Positions 17,033 through 25,334 are shown, counted from the stretch's first letter. The stretch is 34,263 bases of DNA from Acetobacteraceae bacterium (GCA_947476855.1 CANJSR010000006.1:1-34263), one strand, 5' to 3'. Translations and numbers: made by a program. Notes: a model not told the origin generated them from the sequence alone.

Positions 17033-18025
17033 TCAGGTGGTTTCCAGCATCGCGGCCTTGACGCATCGCGCCATGGCTCCGCTTTCACGCGTTACGACGG
17101 GGATTTCGCCCTCGGAGCAACGATCCATCGCGTAACGGCAGCGAGGGGCGAAGGCGCAGCCAGGCGGGAGGCTGGCCAGGTTGGGCGGCGTGCCGGGAAT
17201 CGTCTCCAGCACCTTGCCACGCAGCCCGCCATGGACGGTCGATGACAGCAGGCCTTGTGTATACGGATGGCGGGCATCGCGCATGATCTCACGCGTCGTG
17301 CCGGTCTCCACGAAGCGGCCAGCATACATCACCGCAATCCGATCGGAGATTTCGGCAGCCACGCCGACGTCGTGCGTCACGAAGACGATGGCCATGCCCA
17401 GTTCCTCCTGCAACTGCCGCAGCAGAAGAAGGATCTGGATCTGGACTGTGACATCCAACGCCGTTGTTGGTTCGTCCGCCAGCAGAACGTTCGGGCGGCA
17501 GGCAAGCGCGAGGGCAATCATGGCGCGCTGCCGCATGCCGCCGGACATTTCATGCGGAAAGTTCTTCAACCGGCGTTCGGCGGACGGGATACGAACCTGT
17601 TCCAGCAGTTCCAGCGATCGCTTCCACGCGGTCGCCTTGTCGACGCCTTCATGCTGGATGATCGTCTCCCTGATCTGATGCCCGATCGTATACACAGGAT
17701 CCAATGCCGACATCGGTTCCTGAAATATCATCGAAATCGCCCGGCCGCGCAGTTTTGCCTGCGCGGCACGCGGCATCGATAGGATGTCCTCCCCATTCAG
17801 CATCACCTTGCCGGAGATGCGGGAATAGTCAGGCAGCAAACCCATCATCGCCTTCAGCGTAACGCTCTTGCCTGATCCGGACTCGCCCAGAATGGTCAGC
17901 GTTTCGCCCGGCTTCAGGGAGAAGGCGCAGCCATTCACAGCCGCGACATCGGTGTTGCGCCGGACGAACCGGACCGTGAGGTCTTCGACCCGCAGTGCGT
18001 CCTCGGTCACTGTCGCGTCAAGCAT
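17033..18025 (-). CDS. Peptide-type ABC transporter ATPase (DppD-like), importer 2
   Basis: ATPase of 330 residues. Walker A is GESGSGKSV (47-55), the Q-loop FQEPMSALDPVYT (101-113), the signature MSGGMRQR begins at 160, and Walker B is LLADE (181-185) followed by PTTALDVT; the H-loop FVTHDVGV is present. The oligopeptide-type C-terminal tail has GCAFAPRCRYAMDRC. I use the ATG at 18025, which overlaps the previous ATPase's end by eight bases; a TTG at 18073 would add 16 residues. It lies 20 bases upstream of the first small amidase partner, which ties transport and hydrolysis into one transcript. Confidence 0.93.
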   Translation of the reverse strand: MLDATVTEDALRVEDLTVRFVRRNTDVAAVNGCAFSLKPGETLTILGESGSGKSVTLKAMMGLLPDYSRISGKVMLNGEDILSMPRAAQAKLRGRAISMIFQEPMSALDPVYTIGHQIRETIIQHEGVDKATAWKRSLELLEQVRIPSAERRLKNFPHEMSGGMRQRAMIALALACRPNVLLADEPTTALDVTVQIQILLLLRQLQEELGMAIVFVTHDVGVAAEISDRIAVMYAGRFVETGTTREIMRDARHPYTQGLLSSTVHGGLRGKVLETIPGTPPNLASLPPGCAFAPRCRYAMDRCSEGEIPVVTRESGAMARCVKAAMLETT

Positions 18026-19097
18026 GGTGAACTCCCATCGCGGCCTGAGCCTCGGGCAAATGGCAGGCAACAAGGTGCGGCGAGTCGCCGATCCCTTCGC
18101 CGTAGAGCGGTGCTTCCAGAGGAGGCACCTTCTCGGCGCAGATCGCTTGTGCGAAGGCGCAGCGGGTGCGGAAACGGCAGCCGGACGGCGGGTTGATCGG
18201 GTTCGGCGGATCGCCGGTCAGCGGCATCTCGGTCGTGCGTCGATCGGGGTCAAGCGTCGGCTTGGAGGCGAACAACGCCCGTGTATACGGGTGCCGCGGG
18301 TGGCTGTAGATCGACTCGACCGGGCCGGTTTCGACGACGCGGCCTAGATACATGACCAACACACGGTCGCTGATATACTCGACGACGTTCAGATCGTGGC
18401 TGATGAACAGGTAGGTCAGGTTGAAGCGGGCCTTCAGGTCGCCCAGCAGATTGAGCACCTGCGCCTCAACGGATTTGTCGAGCGCGGCGACCGCTTCATC
18501 CAGGATCACCATGCGGGGTTCCAGCGCCAAGGCACGGGCGATGTTCACGCGCTGGCGCTGACCGCCCGACAACTCATGCGGATAGCGCCGAGCATAGGTG
18601 CGCGGGTTGAGGCCGACCTGTCCGAGCAGGGCTTCGGCGCGCTCATGCGCCTGCCTGGCGGGCAGGCCGTGCATATACGGGGCATAGGCGATGCTCTCCG
18701 ACACGGTCATGCGGGGGTTCAGCGACGAGTAGCTGTCCTGGAAGACCATCTGCATCTGCCGGCGCATCTCATTGATGCTGATCCCGTGCGGCACGCCGAC
18801 GGTGTCGCCATCGAAGGTGACCAGGCCGGCATCCGGTTCCACCAGGCGCATCAGCAGACGCGCGGTCGTGGATTTCCCGCAGCCGGATTCGCCGACGATG
18901 CCAAGGGTTTCACCCTTCCGGACCGAGAATGAAACATCGTCGACGGCCTGGACGGTGGCGACCTGGCGGTTCAGCAGTCCGCCGCGAACGGGGAAGTGCT
19001 TACGCAGGTCCTCGACCAGCAGCATCGGCTGAGCGGGGCCGCCGCGGTCCCGCGGATCGATGGGGGTGGAGGCGGGGGTAGAGAGGGCGGCGCTCAT
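18018..19097 (-). CDS. Peptide-type ABC transporter ATPase (DppF-like), importer 2
   Basis: ATPase of 359 residues. Walker A is GESGCGKST (69-77), the Q-loop [13 protein letters not shown] (119-131), the signature LSGGQRQR begins at 176, and Walker B ends VILDE (197-201). The following loop reads AVAALDKS instead of the usual PVSALDVS; the catalytic Glu201 is retained, so I expect activity. The C-terminal tail carries [15 protein letters not shown]. It overlaps the permease upstream by four bases (ATGA) and the next ATPase by eight. In this operon the DppF-like gene comes before the DppD-like gene, the reverse of importer 1. Confidence 0.93.
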   Translation of the reverse strand: MSAALSTPASTPIDPRDRGGPAQPMLLVEDLRKHFPVRGGLLNRQVATVQAVDDVSFSVRKGETLGIVGESGCGKSTTARLLMRLVEPDAGLVTFDGDTVGVPHGISINEMRRQMQMVFQDSYSSLNPRMTVSESIAYAPYMHGLPARQAHERAEALLGQVGLNPRTYARRYPHELSGGQRQRVNIARALALEPRMVILDEAVAALDKSVEAQVLNLLGDLKARFNLTYLFISHDLNVVEYISDRVLVMYLGRVVETGPVESIYSHPRHPYTRALFASKPTLDPDRRTTEMPLTGDPPNPINPPSGCRFRTRCAFAQAICAEKVPPLEAPLYGEGIGDSPHLVACHLPEAQAAMGVHHA

Positions 19098-20005
19098 TTG
19101 TTCAGCCTCACATCCATGGCGCTACGGAAACCGTCGCTCATCAGGTTGAAACACATCGATGTCAGGAAGATCATCAGGCCGGGCAGGGCGGCGACGTAGG
19201 GCTGCACGTAGATGGCCTGGCGCAACGAATTCAGCATCAGGCCCCATTCCGGCTGCGGCGGTGTGACGCCCAGGCCCAGGAAGGACAGGCCCGCCGAGAT
19301 GATGATCGACACGCTGATCAGGCTTGTGGCGTAGACCAGGATCGGTCCCAGAACGTTCGCCAGGACATGATGGCGGATGATCTGCATCGTGGTAGTGCCG
19401 GACGCGCGAGCAGCCTCCACAAAGTCAAGCTGGCGGGCCTGGGCGGTGACGGTTTCGGACACGCGCACCAAAGGCGGAATGAAAACGATTGCCAAGGCAA
19501 AGATCGCGTTGCGCAGGCCGTTGCCCAGGATGCCGCAGATGGCGATGGCGAGCAGGATGGACGGGAACGCGTAGAACACGTCCATCACGCGCATGATCAG
19601 GTTGCCGATCTTGCCGCCGACGAAGCCGGCGACGACCCCAAGGAAACCACCGACCACCAGGGCGATCGACACCGGGAGGATGGCCGCCAGCAAGGACATG
19701 CGCCCGCCGTAGCAGATGCGGGTCCACAGATCGCGGCCGGTTTCGTCGGTGCCGAGCCAATGGCCAGGGGTGCCGATTGGTTTGAGCCGGGTCATGACGC
19801 TGCCGGTGAAGGGGTCTCCGTTCGTGACCAGCGGCGCGCCGATGGTGACGAACAGGATGCCCAGCAGGACGAAGGTGACGAACATGGTCACCGGATCGCG
19901 GATCAGGCGTTGCCCGACGGATTTCCAGTAGCCGGGGGTGGGCGCCGCGGGCTGTTCCGCGGCGGCGACTCGGGTGCTGGGCAGGTCGTAGGTGGCTTCG
20001 GACAT
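19094..20005 (-). CDS. Peptide-type ABC transporter permease (DppC-like), importer 2
   Basis: Inner-membrane subunit of 303 residues. The cytosolic N-terminus with YWKSVGQRLIRDPVTMFVTF leads into the first helix; LGTDETGRDLWTRICYGGRM, the coupling loop QLDFVEAARASGTTTMQI and SAGLSFLGLGVTPPQPEWGL are family marks. Twelve bases separate it from the DppB-like permease, and its last four bases are the start of the ATPase gene. It is clearly a paralogue of, not a recent copy of, the permease at 10824-11705. Confidence 0.92.
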   Translation of the reverse strand: MSEATYDLPSTRVAAAEQPAAPTPGYWKSVGQRLIRDPVTMFVTFVLLGILFVTIGAPLVTNGDPFTGSVMTRLKPIGTPGHWLGTDETGRDLWTRICYGGRMSLLAAILPVSIALVVGGFLGVVAGFVGGKIGNLIMRVMDVFYAFPSILLAIAICGILGNGLRNAIFALAIVFIPPLVRVSETVTAQARQLDFVEAARASGTTTMQIIRHHVLANVLGPILVYATSLISVSIIISAGLSFLGLGVTPPQPEWGLMLNSLRQAIYVQPYVAALPGLMIFLTSMCFNLMSDGFRSAMDVRLNK

Positions 20006-20017
20006 TTTTGTGTTTCC

Positions 20018-20956
20018 TCAGCGCCGGATACGGGGATCGATGGCAGCCTGGGCGATATCCACCATCAGGTTGAGCATCACGAAGAAGCTGGCGAGCACGA
20101 GGATTGTTGCTTGCAGCACGGGTATGTCGCGGCGGTAGATCGCGAGGTTCAGCAGGTTGCCGGAGCCGGGCCAGTTGAACACGGTCTCGACCAGGATCGA
20201 GCCGCCGAGGAGGTAGCCGAACTGGAGGCCCATGATCGCGAGCACGGGCGGGGCGGCGTTCTTGCAGACGTGGCGGATGACGGGCCAGCGGGGCAGGCCC
20301 TTGGCGCCGAGGGCTCCGACGAAGTCCTGGCCCAGGATTTCCAGCACGGTTGCCCGCACCAGGCGGCCGATCACGCCCATCGGGATCAGCGACAAGGTGA
20401 TGACGGGCAGGACCAGGTGTTCCAGCCGCTGGTACAGGGGCAGCGAGTCGTCACCCATGCCCTGCGCTGGCAGGAAGTCATTCAGCACCGAGAAGGCGAG
20501 CACGAGTACGATCGCGCACCAGTAATGGGGCAGGGAGACTCCGCAGGTCGCGAGGGCGGAGAAGAGCTTGTCCGGCCATTTCCCGTGGAACATCGCGGCG
20601 GTCATGCCGAAGGTAATGCCGAGCGCGAAGCCGAGGCTGGCGCCGAGGATGGCCAGGATGAAGGTGTTCGACAGCGCCACCATGAGCTGCCCCATGACGG
20701 GTGTGGCGTTGAAGACGGACAGGCCGAAGTCGCCCTGCATCGCGCGGAACAGCCAGAGAAAATATTGGACATACAGAGGCTTGTCGAAGCCGAAGGCGGC
20801 TTTCATCTGGGCGATGACTTCGGGGGAGGCTTCGGGCGGCATCAGCATGTCGATCGGGTTGCCTGGCACGATATGGACCAGTCCGAACACGACGAGTGAG
20901 ACGCCCAGGAGGATGGGTATGGCCTGAAGGAGGCGTCTGATGGCGAAGACGAGCAT
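20018..20956 (-). CDS. Peptide-type ABC transporter permease (DppB-like), importer 2
   Basis: First gene of the minus-strand operon, 312 residues. It opens with MLVFAIRRLLQAIPILLGVS, a membrane anchor typical of DppB/GsiC proteins, followed by HIVPGNPIDMLMPPEASPEV, AFGFDKPLYVQYFLWL and the coupling loop near VRATVLEILGQDFVGALGAK. AGGGAA about eight bases upstream is the likely ribosome binding site. There is no binding-protein gene on this strand; the two binding proteins transcribed divergently (21931-25158) are the likely partners. Its promoter should lie in the 20957-21138 spacer. Confidence 0.92.
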   Translation of the reverse strand: MLVFAIRRLLQAIPILLGVSLVVFGLVHIVPGNPIDMLMPPEASPEVIAQMKAAFGFDKPLYVQYFLWLFRAMQGDFGLSVFNATPVMGQLMVALSNTFILAILGASLGFALGITFGMTAAMFHGKWPDKLFSALATCGVSLPHYWCAIVLVLAFSVLNDFLPAQGMGDDSLPLYQRLEHLVLPVITLSLIPMGVIGRLVRATVLEILGQDFVGALGAKGLPRWPVIRHVCKNAAPPVLAIMGLQFGYLLGGSILVETVFNWPGSGNLLNLAIYRRDIPVLQATILVLASFFVMLNLMVDIAQAAIDPRIRR

Positions 20957-21025
20957 TGGGTTGTTCCCTGCGCGGTCGGCTCATGCTGCAACGCAACATG
21001 AATGCCCAATTCTTAGCGCCTCCGT

Positions 21026-21055
21026 TTGGGATGTCCAGTGGATAGCGACTATATC
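21026..21055 (+). promoter_or_regulatory. Candidate sigma70-type promoter for the cysteine hydrolase operon
   Basis: TTGGGA at 21026-21031 and TATATC at 21050-21055 are separated by 18 bases, a workable -35/-10 pair in an unusually AT-rich spot, 84 bases before the hydrolase ATG. The -10 box overlaps one arm of a dyad (21049-21078), so a repressor there would block it. This is a pattern match only. Confidence 0.35.
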
Positions 21056-21078
21056 AAGTGCATTTTGTGAAAATATAG
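21049..21078. promoter_or_regulatory. AT-rich dyad CTATAT-N18-ATATAG, possible operator
   Basis: CTATAT (21049-21054) and ATATAG (21073-21078) are perfect inverted repeats. A second dyad, AATAT-N5-ATATT (21072-21086), overlaps its right arm. The local AT content is sharply above the rest of the window, as expected of the shared control region of two divergent operons. Confidence 0.35.
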
Positions 21079-21090
21079 ACCATATTGAGG

Positions 21091-21106
21091 ATGCCGGTCC
21101 CGGCAT
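21091..21106. promoter_or_regulatory. 16-bp palindrome ATGCCGG-TC-CCGGCAT, likely operator
   Basis: The two 7-bp arms are perfect and separated by only two bases, too tight for a stable RNA loop and typical of a dimeric repressor site. It sits 32 bases before the hydrolase start, between the candidate promoter and the ribosome binding site (AGGAG at 21128-21132). No regulator gene is in the window. Confidence 0.45.
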
Positions 21107-21138
21107 GATGAAAAAACATGCACTAATAGGAGCAGTAG

Positions 21139-21852
21139 ATGCACAAGCCAGCGATCTATCCCTCTGTAATCAAGCGCGCTACCGAGCGTCGCGGCAGTAT
21201 GCGGGTGTTCGATAGCCTAGATCCTAGCCGTACTGCTCATATTGTGGTCGATTTACAGAACGGCTTCATGGCCCCGGGAGAGGTCGCCGAGATCGGCACC
21301 GCGCGGGAGATCGTGCCCAACGTGAACCGGATCAGTTCGGCTCTGCGTGATGCCGGCGGGCTGGTGGTCTATATCCAGAACACCTTCGATGACGTCGCGA
21401 TCGCGGGATGGTCGACCTATTTCGACCATTTCTGTACGCCGTCGCGCCGCCAGCGGATGATCGATGCCTTCACGCCCGGCGCCTTCGGTCACGACCTGTG
21501 GGCCGGGCTGGATGTGCTTCCCGAGGACCTGAAGGTGCGCAAGCGCCGGTTCGGTGCGTTTGCCCCGGGCGCCTCCGATCTGCATGACATTCTGCAAGAT
21601 AAGGGTATCGACACCCTTATCATCACCGGCACCGCCACCCAGGTGTGCTGCGAGTCGACCGCGCGCGATGCGATGATGCTGAACTACAAGGTGTTCTTCA
21701 TCGCCGACGGCAACGCGACCTTCAATGATGAGGAGCAGAACGCGACATTGTCCGCGATGGCGCATACGTTCTGCGATGTTGTCGATACCGATACGATGGT
21801 CGGGGTGATCGCGGATGCGTCCGTCACGGCGAAGCAGCCCGCGATGGCATAG
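21139..21852 (+). CDS. Isochorismatase-like cysteine hydrolase
   Basis: Cytoplasmic cysteine hydrolase of 237 residues. The triad is visible: Asp38 in HIVVDLQNGFM, Lys135 in KVRKRRFGAFAPG and Cys170 in ITGTATQVCCESTARDA. The superfamily includes nicotinamidase, N-carbamoylsarcosine amidase, biuret hydrolase and ureidoacrylate hydrolase (RutB). By layout I would place it near the carbamoyl/ureido-cleaving members, but this is inference. AGGAG at 21128-21132, six bases before the ATG, fixes the start. It is the first gene of a plus-strand operon with two binding proteins and is divergent from the importer-amidase operon, consistent with a shared amide or ureide degradation route. Confidence 0.88.
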   Translation: MHKPAIYPSVIKRATERRGSMRVFDSLDPSRTAHIVVDLQNGFMAPGEVAEIGTAREIVPNVNRISSALRDAGGLVVYIQNTFDDVAIAGWSTYFDHFCTPSRRQRMIDAFTPGAFGHDLWAGLDVLPEDLKVRKRRFGAFAPGASDLHDILQDKGIDTLIITGTATQVCCESTARDAMMLNYKVFFIADGNATFNDEEQNATLSAMAHTFCDVVDTDTMVGVIADASVTAKQPAMA

Positions 21853-21896
21853 CGCTTGCACAATCCGATTCGGGATCGTTGCAAGCGATCCCGAAT
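21853..21896 (+). promoter_or_regulatory. Intercistronic RNA structure with two interlocked stems
   Basis: Right after the hydrolase stop, stem A pairs CGCTTGCA (21853-21860) with TGCAAGCG (21880-21887), and stem B pairs ATTCGGGATCG (21868-21878) with CGATCCCGAAT (21886-21896). Both are perfect (8 and 11 bp). The A-B-A'-B' order with a two-base overlap means they either compete or form an H-type pseudoknot. It could protect the binding-protein mRNA from decay or attenuate it; there is no T-tract. Confidence 0.5.
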
Positions 21897-21930
21897 GCGC
21901 CAACCGCCTCTTGATGATTGGATTGATCCG

Positions 21931-23538
21931 ATGCTGTCTCGACGTGGCTTCATTTCGGCCGCGGCAGGTGCCGCGAGCCTTCCCGCTGTCACCGACCAGG
22001 CATTGGCCGCGCCGCCGCAAATCCTGCGGATCGGCATGACGGCGTCCGACCTGCCCACCACGCACGGTATTCCGAACAACGGGGGCGAGGGGTTCCGGTT
22101 TCTCGGCTATCCGGCCTACGACGCAACGGTGAACTGGGACTTTACCCGCCCGCAGGAAACCGCCGATGTCACGCCGGGCCTGTTCTCGGCCTGGCAGATC
22201 GATGAGGCCAATCCGCTTCGCTGGGTCTGCACGGTGCGCCAGGGCGTCAAGTTCCATGACGGATCGGACATGACCGCCGATTCGATCATCTGGAACTTCC
22301 GCCGCGTCTATGACGACAAGGCGCCGCAGTTCGATCCGACCGCGTCCCCGATCGTCAAGGCGACCGTGTCGATGGTCGCTGGGTTCGAGAAGGCGGACGA
22401 CAAGACGATCGTCCTGTCAACGAAATATCCGTTCAGCTTCCTGCCCTACCTGCTGCCCCGTCTGCTGATCGCCAGCCCGACCCAGTGGGAAGCCGTGGGC
22501 AAGACCTGGGCCGAATTCGCTAAGAAGCCGTCCGGGACGGGCCCGTTCAAGATCACCAAGGTCGTGCCCGGCCAGTATGCCGAGATGTCGCGCAACGAGG
22601 ACTATTGGGACAAGACCCGCATTCCCAAGCTGGAAAAGCTGGTCGTCTATCCGATGCCGGAATCGACCACCCGCGTGGCCGCGCTGCGCTCGGGCCAGGT
22701 GGACTGGATCGAGGTGCCGCCGCCCGACGCCATCCCCTCGCTGCGCAAGGCCGGGTTCCAGATCAGTCTCTGGCCCTATCCGCACACCTATCCCTATGCG
22801 TTCAACTGCCTCGAAGGATCGCCCTTCGCTGATGTGCGGGTGCGGCAGGCGATGAACTATGCCGTCGATCGCGATGGCCTGGTGCAGTTGCTGAACGGAT
22901 CGGCCAAGCCTGCGGCCGGGCTGTATCCTGTGGAAGACCCGATCTTCGGCAAGCCGGTCAACAAGTACAAGTTCGATCCGGAAAAGGCGAAGGCCCTGCT
23001 GAAGGAAGCCGGCTACGGCCCCGACAAGCGGGTGAAGGCGAAGATCATGATCTCCACGTCCGGATCGGGGCAGATGATGCCGATCCCGATGAACGAGTTC
23101 ATGCAGCAGAACTTCAAGGCTGTCGGCATCGACATCGAGTTCGACGTCGTCGAATGGGGCACGATGCTGGTCGCCGTCCGCAACGGCCCGACCACTCCGC
23201 AGTCGCGTGGCGTCCACGGCATCAACATCAGCCTGAGCTACACCGACCCGTCATCGATGTTCCGCTACTACGCGACCGACAGCTTCTCTCCCACCAACTA
23301 CAATTGGGGGCACTGGAAGAACGAGGAATGCACGGCGCTGCTGCGGAAGGCGCAGTCCGTCTTCGATCCGAAGGAGCAGACCGCGCTGCTGGCCAAGGCG
23401 CACGAGATCATCGTCGATGAGGCGCCCTGGCTGTTCATTGTCCACGACCTCAACCCCCGCTCAATGTCGAAGAAGGTGGCGGGGTTCCAGCCGGCACAGA
23501 GCTGGTCGCAGGACTTCACCAAGGTCCATATCGTTTAA
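21931..23538 (+). CDS. Tat-exported peptide-type ABC substrate-binding protein (copy A)
   Basis: Family 5 periplasmic solute receptor, 535 residues from the ATG at 21931. The start is chosen because MLSRRGFISAAAGAASLP is a textbook twin-arginine signal (SRRGF plus Ala-rich core, cleavage likely after DQALA); the frame is open back to 21856, but that would bury the signal. Family marks are VKFHDGSDMTADSIIWNFRR, SGTGPFKITKVVPGQYAEM, VRQAMNYAVDRDGLVQLLNG and FDPEKAKALLKEAGYGP. No strong ribosome binding site is visible. It probably delivers ligand to the divergent permeases at 19094-20956, which lack a binding protein of their own. Tat export implies folding before export. Confidence 0.9.
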   Translation: MLSRRGFISAAAGAASLPAVTDQALAAPPQILRIGMTASDLPTTHGIPNNGGEGFRFLGYPAYDATVNWDFTRPQETADVTPGLFSAWQIDEANPLRWVCTVRQGVKFHDGSDMTADSIIWNFRRVYDDKAPQFDPTASPIVKATVSMVAGFEKADDKTIVLSTKYPFSFLPYLLPRLLIASPTQWEAVGKTWAEFAKKPSGTGPFKITKVVPGQYAEMSRNEDYWDKTRIPKLEKLVVYPMPESTTRVAALRSGQVDWIEVPPPDAIPSLRKAGFQISLWPYPHTYPYAFNCLEGSPFADVRVRQAMNYAVDRDGLVQLLNGSAKPAAGLYPVEDPIFGKPVNKYKFDPEKAKALLKEAGYGPDKRVKAKIMISTSGSGQMMPIPMNEFMQQNFKAVGIDIEFDVVEWGTMLVAVRNGPTTPQSRGVHGINISLSYTDPSSMFRYYATDSFSPTNYNWGHWKNEECTALLRKAQSVFDPKEQTALLAKAHEIIVDEAPWLFIVHDLNPRSMSKKVAGFQPAQSWSQDFTKVHIV

Positions 23539-23550
23539 CGAGGTCACTGC

Positions 23551-25158
23551 ATGCTTTCGAGACGCGGCTTCATCGCAACGACCGCGGCCACCGCGACGGC
23601 CACGGCGGCTTCCCCCGCCGTGGCCGCCGGCGGGGGCACGTTGCGCATCGCCATGACGGCGTCGGACATTCCGACGACGCATGGCATCCCGAATAATGGG
23701 TTCGAGGGGTTTCGTTTCCTCGGCTACCAGCCCTACGACGCCCTGGTGAACTGGGACCTGCTGAACAACCGCGACCAACCCGCGGCCCTGCGACCGGGCT
23801 TGTTCAGCGCCTGGAAGATCGACGAGGCGAATCCGCTGCGGTGGCTGTTCACCGTCCGCAAGGATGTGAAGTTCCACGATGGCACCGATTTCACCGCCGA
23901 CGCGGTGATCTGGAACCTGCGCCGCGTCTACGACGAGAAGTCGCCGCAATACGACGCCACCGCCGCGCCCATCATCAAGGCGGCGGTGTCGATGCTCGAT
24001 GCCTTCGAGAAGCTTGATGACAATACGATCGTCATCACAACCAAGTTCCCGTTCAGCTTCTTCCCCTACATGCTGACACGCGTCCTGATGGTCAGCCCGA
24101 CGCAATGGGAAGCGGTGGGCAAGAGCTGGGCCGAGTTCTCCAAGAAGCCCATCGGTACGGGGCCCTTCAAGATCACTCGTGTCGTCGCCGGCCAGTATGT
24201 GGAGATGGTCCGCAACGAGGCCTATTGGGACAAGGACCGCATCCCCAAGCTCGACAAGCTGGTCGTCTATCCGATGCCGGAACCGACCACCCGAGTCGCC
24301 GCGTTGCGGTCCGGGCAGGTGGACTGGATCGAGGTGCCGGCCCCCGACTCGATCCCTTCCCTCCGGCAGGCAGGGTTCGAGGTCACGCTCTGGTCCTATC
24401 CGCACACCTATCCCTATGTGCTGAACACGATCGAAGGCTCCCCCTTCGCCGATGTGCGGGTCCGGCGCGCGATCAACTACGCGATCGACCGCGAAGGCCT
24501 GGTGAAACTAATCAACGGCATCGCCCGTCCGGCCCAGGGTCTCTACACAACAGAAGCCCCAGCCTTTGGGTCCCCGAAGGAGCGCTACACCTACGATCCG
24601 GAGAAGGCCAAGGCGCTGCTGAAGGAAGCGGGCTACGGTCCGGGCAAGCCGGTGAAGGCCAAGATCATGATCTCGACGTCAGGCTCGGGGCAGATGCTGC
24701 CGATCCCGATGAACGAGTACATGCAGCAGAACTGCAAGGCCGTCGGCATTGATATCGAGTTCGACGTCGTCGAATGGGGCACGATGCTGGTCGCGGTCCG
24801 CAACGATCCGCGCGCGGCGCAAAGCCGGGGCGTACACGGGATCAACATCAGCCTCGCCTGGGTCGATCCGGCCGCCATGTTCCGGTACTACGCCAAGGAG
24901 AGCTTCTCCCCCACCAACTACAACTGGGGGCACTGGCTGAATGAGGAAGCCAGTTCCAACCTCCGCAAGGCGCAGAACACATTCGATCCGGCCGAACAGA
25001 CGAAGTTCCTGGCCAAGGCGCACGAAAGCGTTGTGGACGACGCCGCCTGGCTGTTCATGGTCCATGACATGAACCCGCGCAGCATGTCGAAGAAGGTCAA
25101 GGGCTTCCAGCCGGTGCAGAGCTGGTTCCTCGACCTGACGCAGATCTCGGTGGGATAG
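23551..25158 (+). CDS. Tat-exported peptide-type ABC substrate-binding protein (copy B)
   Basis: Tandem paralogue of copy A with the same 535-residue length, 12 bases after it. The Tat signal is MLSRRGFIATTAATATATAA, with cleavage probable after SPAVA. Long stretches match copy A, for example MTASDIPTTHGIPNNG, VEWGTMLVAVRN, SFSPTNYNWGHW and MNPRSMSKKVKGFQP. Differences around EVTLWSYPHTYPYVLNTIEG and GIARPAQGLYTTEAP may alter ligand choice. A strong hairpin terminator follows at 25190-25225, so the hydrolase plus two binding proteins form one transcription unit. Confidence 0.92.
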   Translation: MLSRRGFIATTAATATATAASPAVAAGGGTLRIAMTASDIPTTHGIPNNGFEGFRFLGYQPYDALVNWDLLNNRDQPAALRPGLFSAWKIDEANPLRWLFTVRKDVKFHDGTDFTADAVIWNLRRVYDEKSPQYDATAAPIIKAAVSMLDAFEKLDDNTIVITTKFPFSFFPYMLTRVLMVSPTQWEAVGKSWAEFSKKPIGTGPFKITRVVAGQYVEMVRNEAYWDKDRIPKLDKLVVYPMPEPTTRVAALRSGQVDWIEVPAPDSIPSLRQAGFEVTLWSYPHTYPYVLNTIEGSPFADVRVRRAINYAIDREGLVKLINGIARPAQGLYTTEAPAFGSPKERYTYDPEKAKALLKEAGYGPGKPVKAKIMISTSGSGQMLPIPMNEYMQQNCKAVGIDIEFDVVEWGTMLVAVRNDPRAAQSRGVHGINISLAWVDPAAMFRYYAKESFSPTNYNWGHWLNEEASSNLRKAQNTFDPAEQTKFLAKAHESVVDDAAWLFMVHDMNPRSMSKKVKGFQPVQSWFLDLTQISVG

Positions 25159-25189
25159 GGGCCTCCCTCCCCTTATTCCATGCGGAGTG

Positions 25190-25225
25190 AACGGCCATGA
25201 TGGGGTCCATCCCATCATGGCCGTT
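25190..25225 (+). terminator. Strong 15-bp hairpin terminator after the binding proteins
   Basis: AACGGCCATGATGGG (25190-25204) and CCCATCATGGCCGTT (25211-25225) pair perfectly over 15 bp with a six-base loop; GTCGTTT follows, a short T-rich tail. It begins 31 bases after the stop of copy B. It separates the hydrolase operon from the MFS genes, which should then have their own promoter in 25226-25334. Confidence 0.8.
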
Positions 25226-25334
25226 GTCGTTTGGGATGCCGCCAACCGAGACACTGCCATGCGGCGGGGGCGATACCGCTTGGCGGCCAGACGGGTTATC
25301 GTCACATTGGGAACGAGTCCGGAACCGCAATCGC

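Noticed and set aside
19367..20899. 510-codon open frame antisense to the importer 2 permeases
   Set aside because: The translation is Gly/Asp/His/Gln-rich with no fold signature, while the opposite strand encodes clear permeases.
13816..21852. Assigning the locus to cyanurate or biuret degradation
   Set aside because: The AtzE/AtzG-like and cysteine hydrolase types fit, but no cyanuric acid hydrolase or allophanate hydrolase is present, and amidase families are too broad to name a substrate.
25239..25286. Inverted arms CCGCCAA and TTGGCGG upstream of the first MFS gene
   Set aside because: The arms are only 7 bp and 34 bases apart in GC-rich DNA, too weak to list as an operator.
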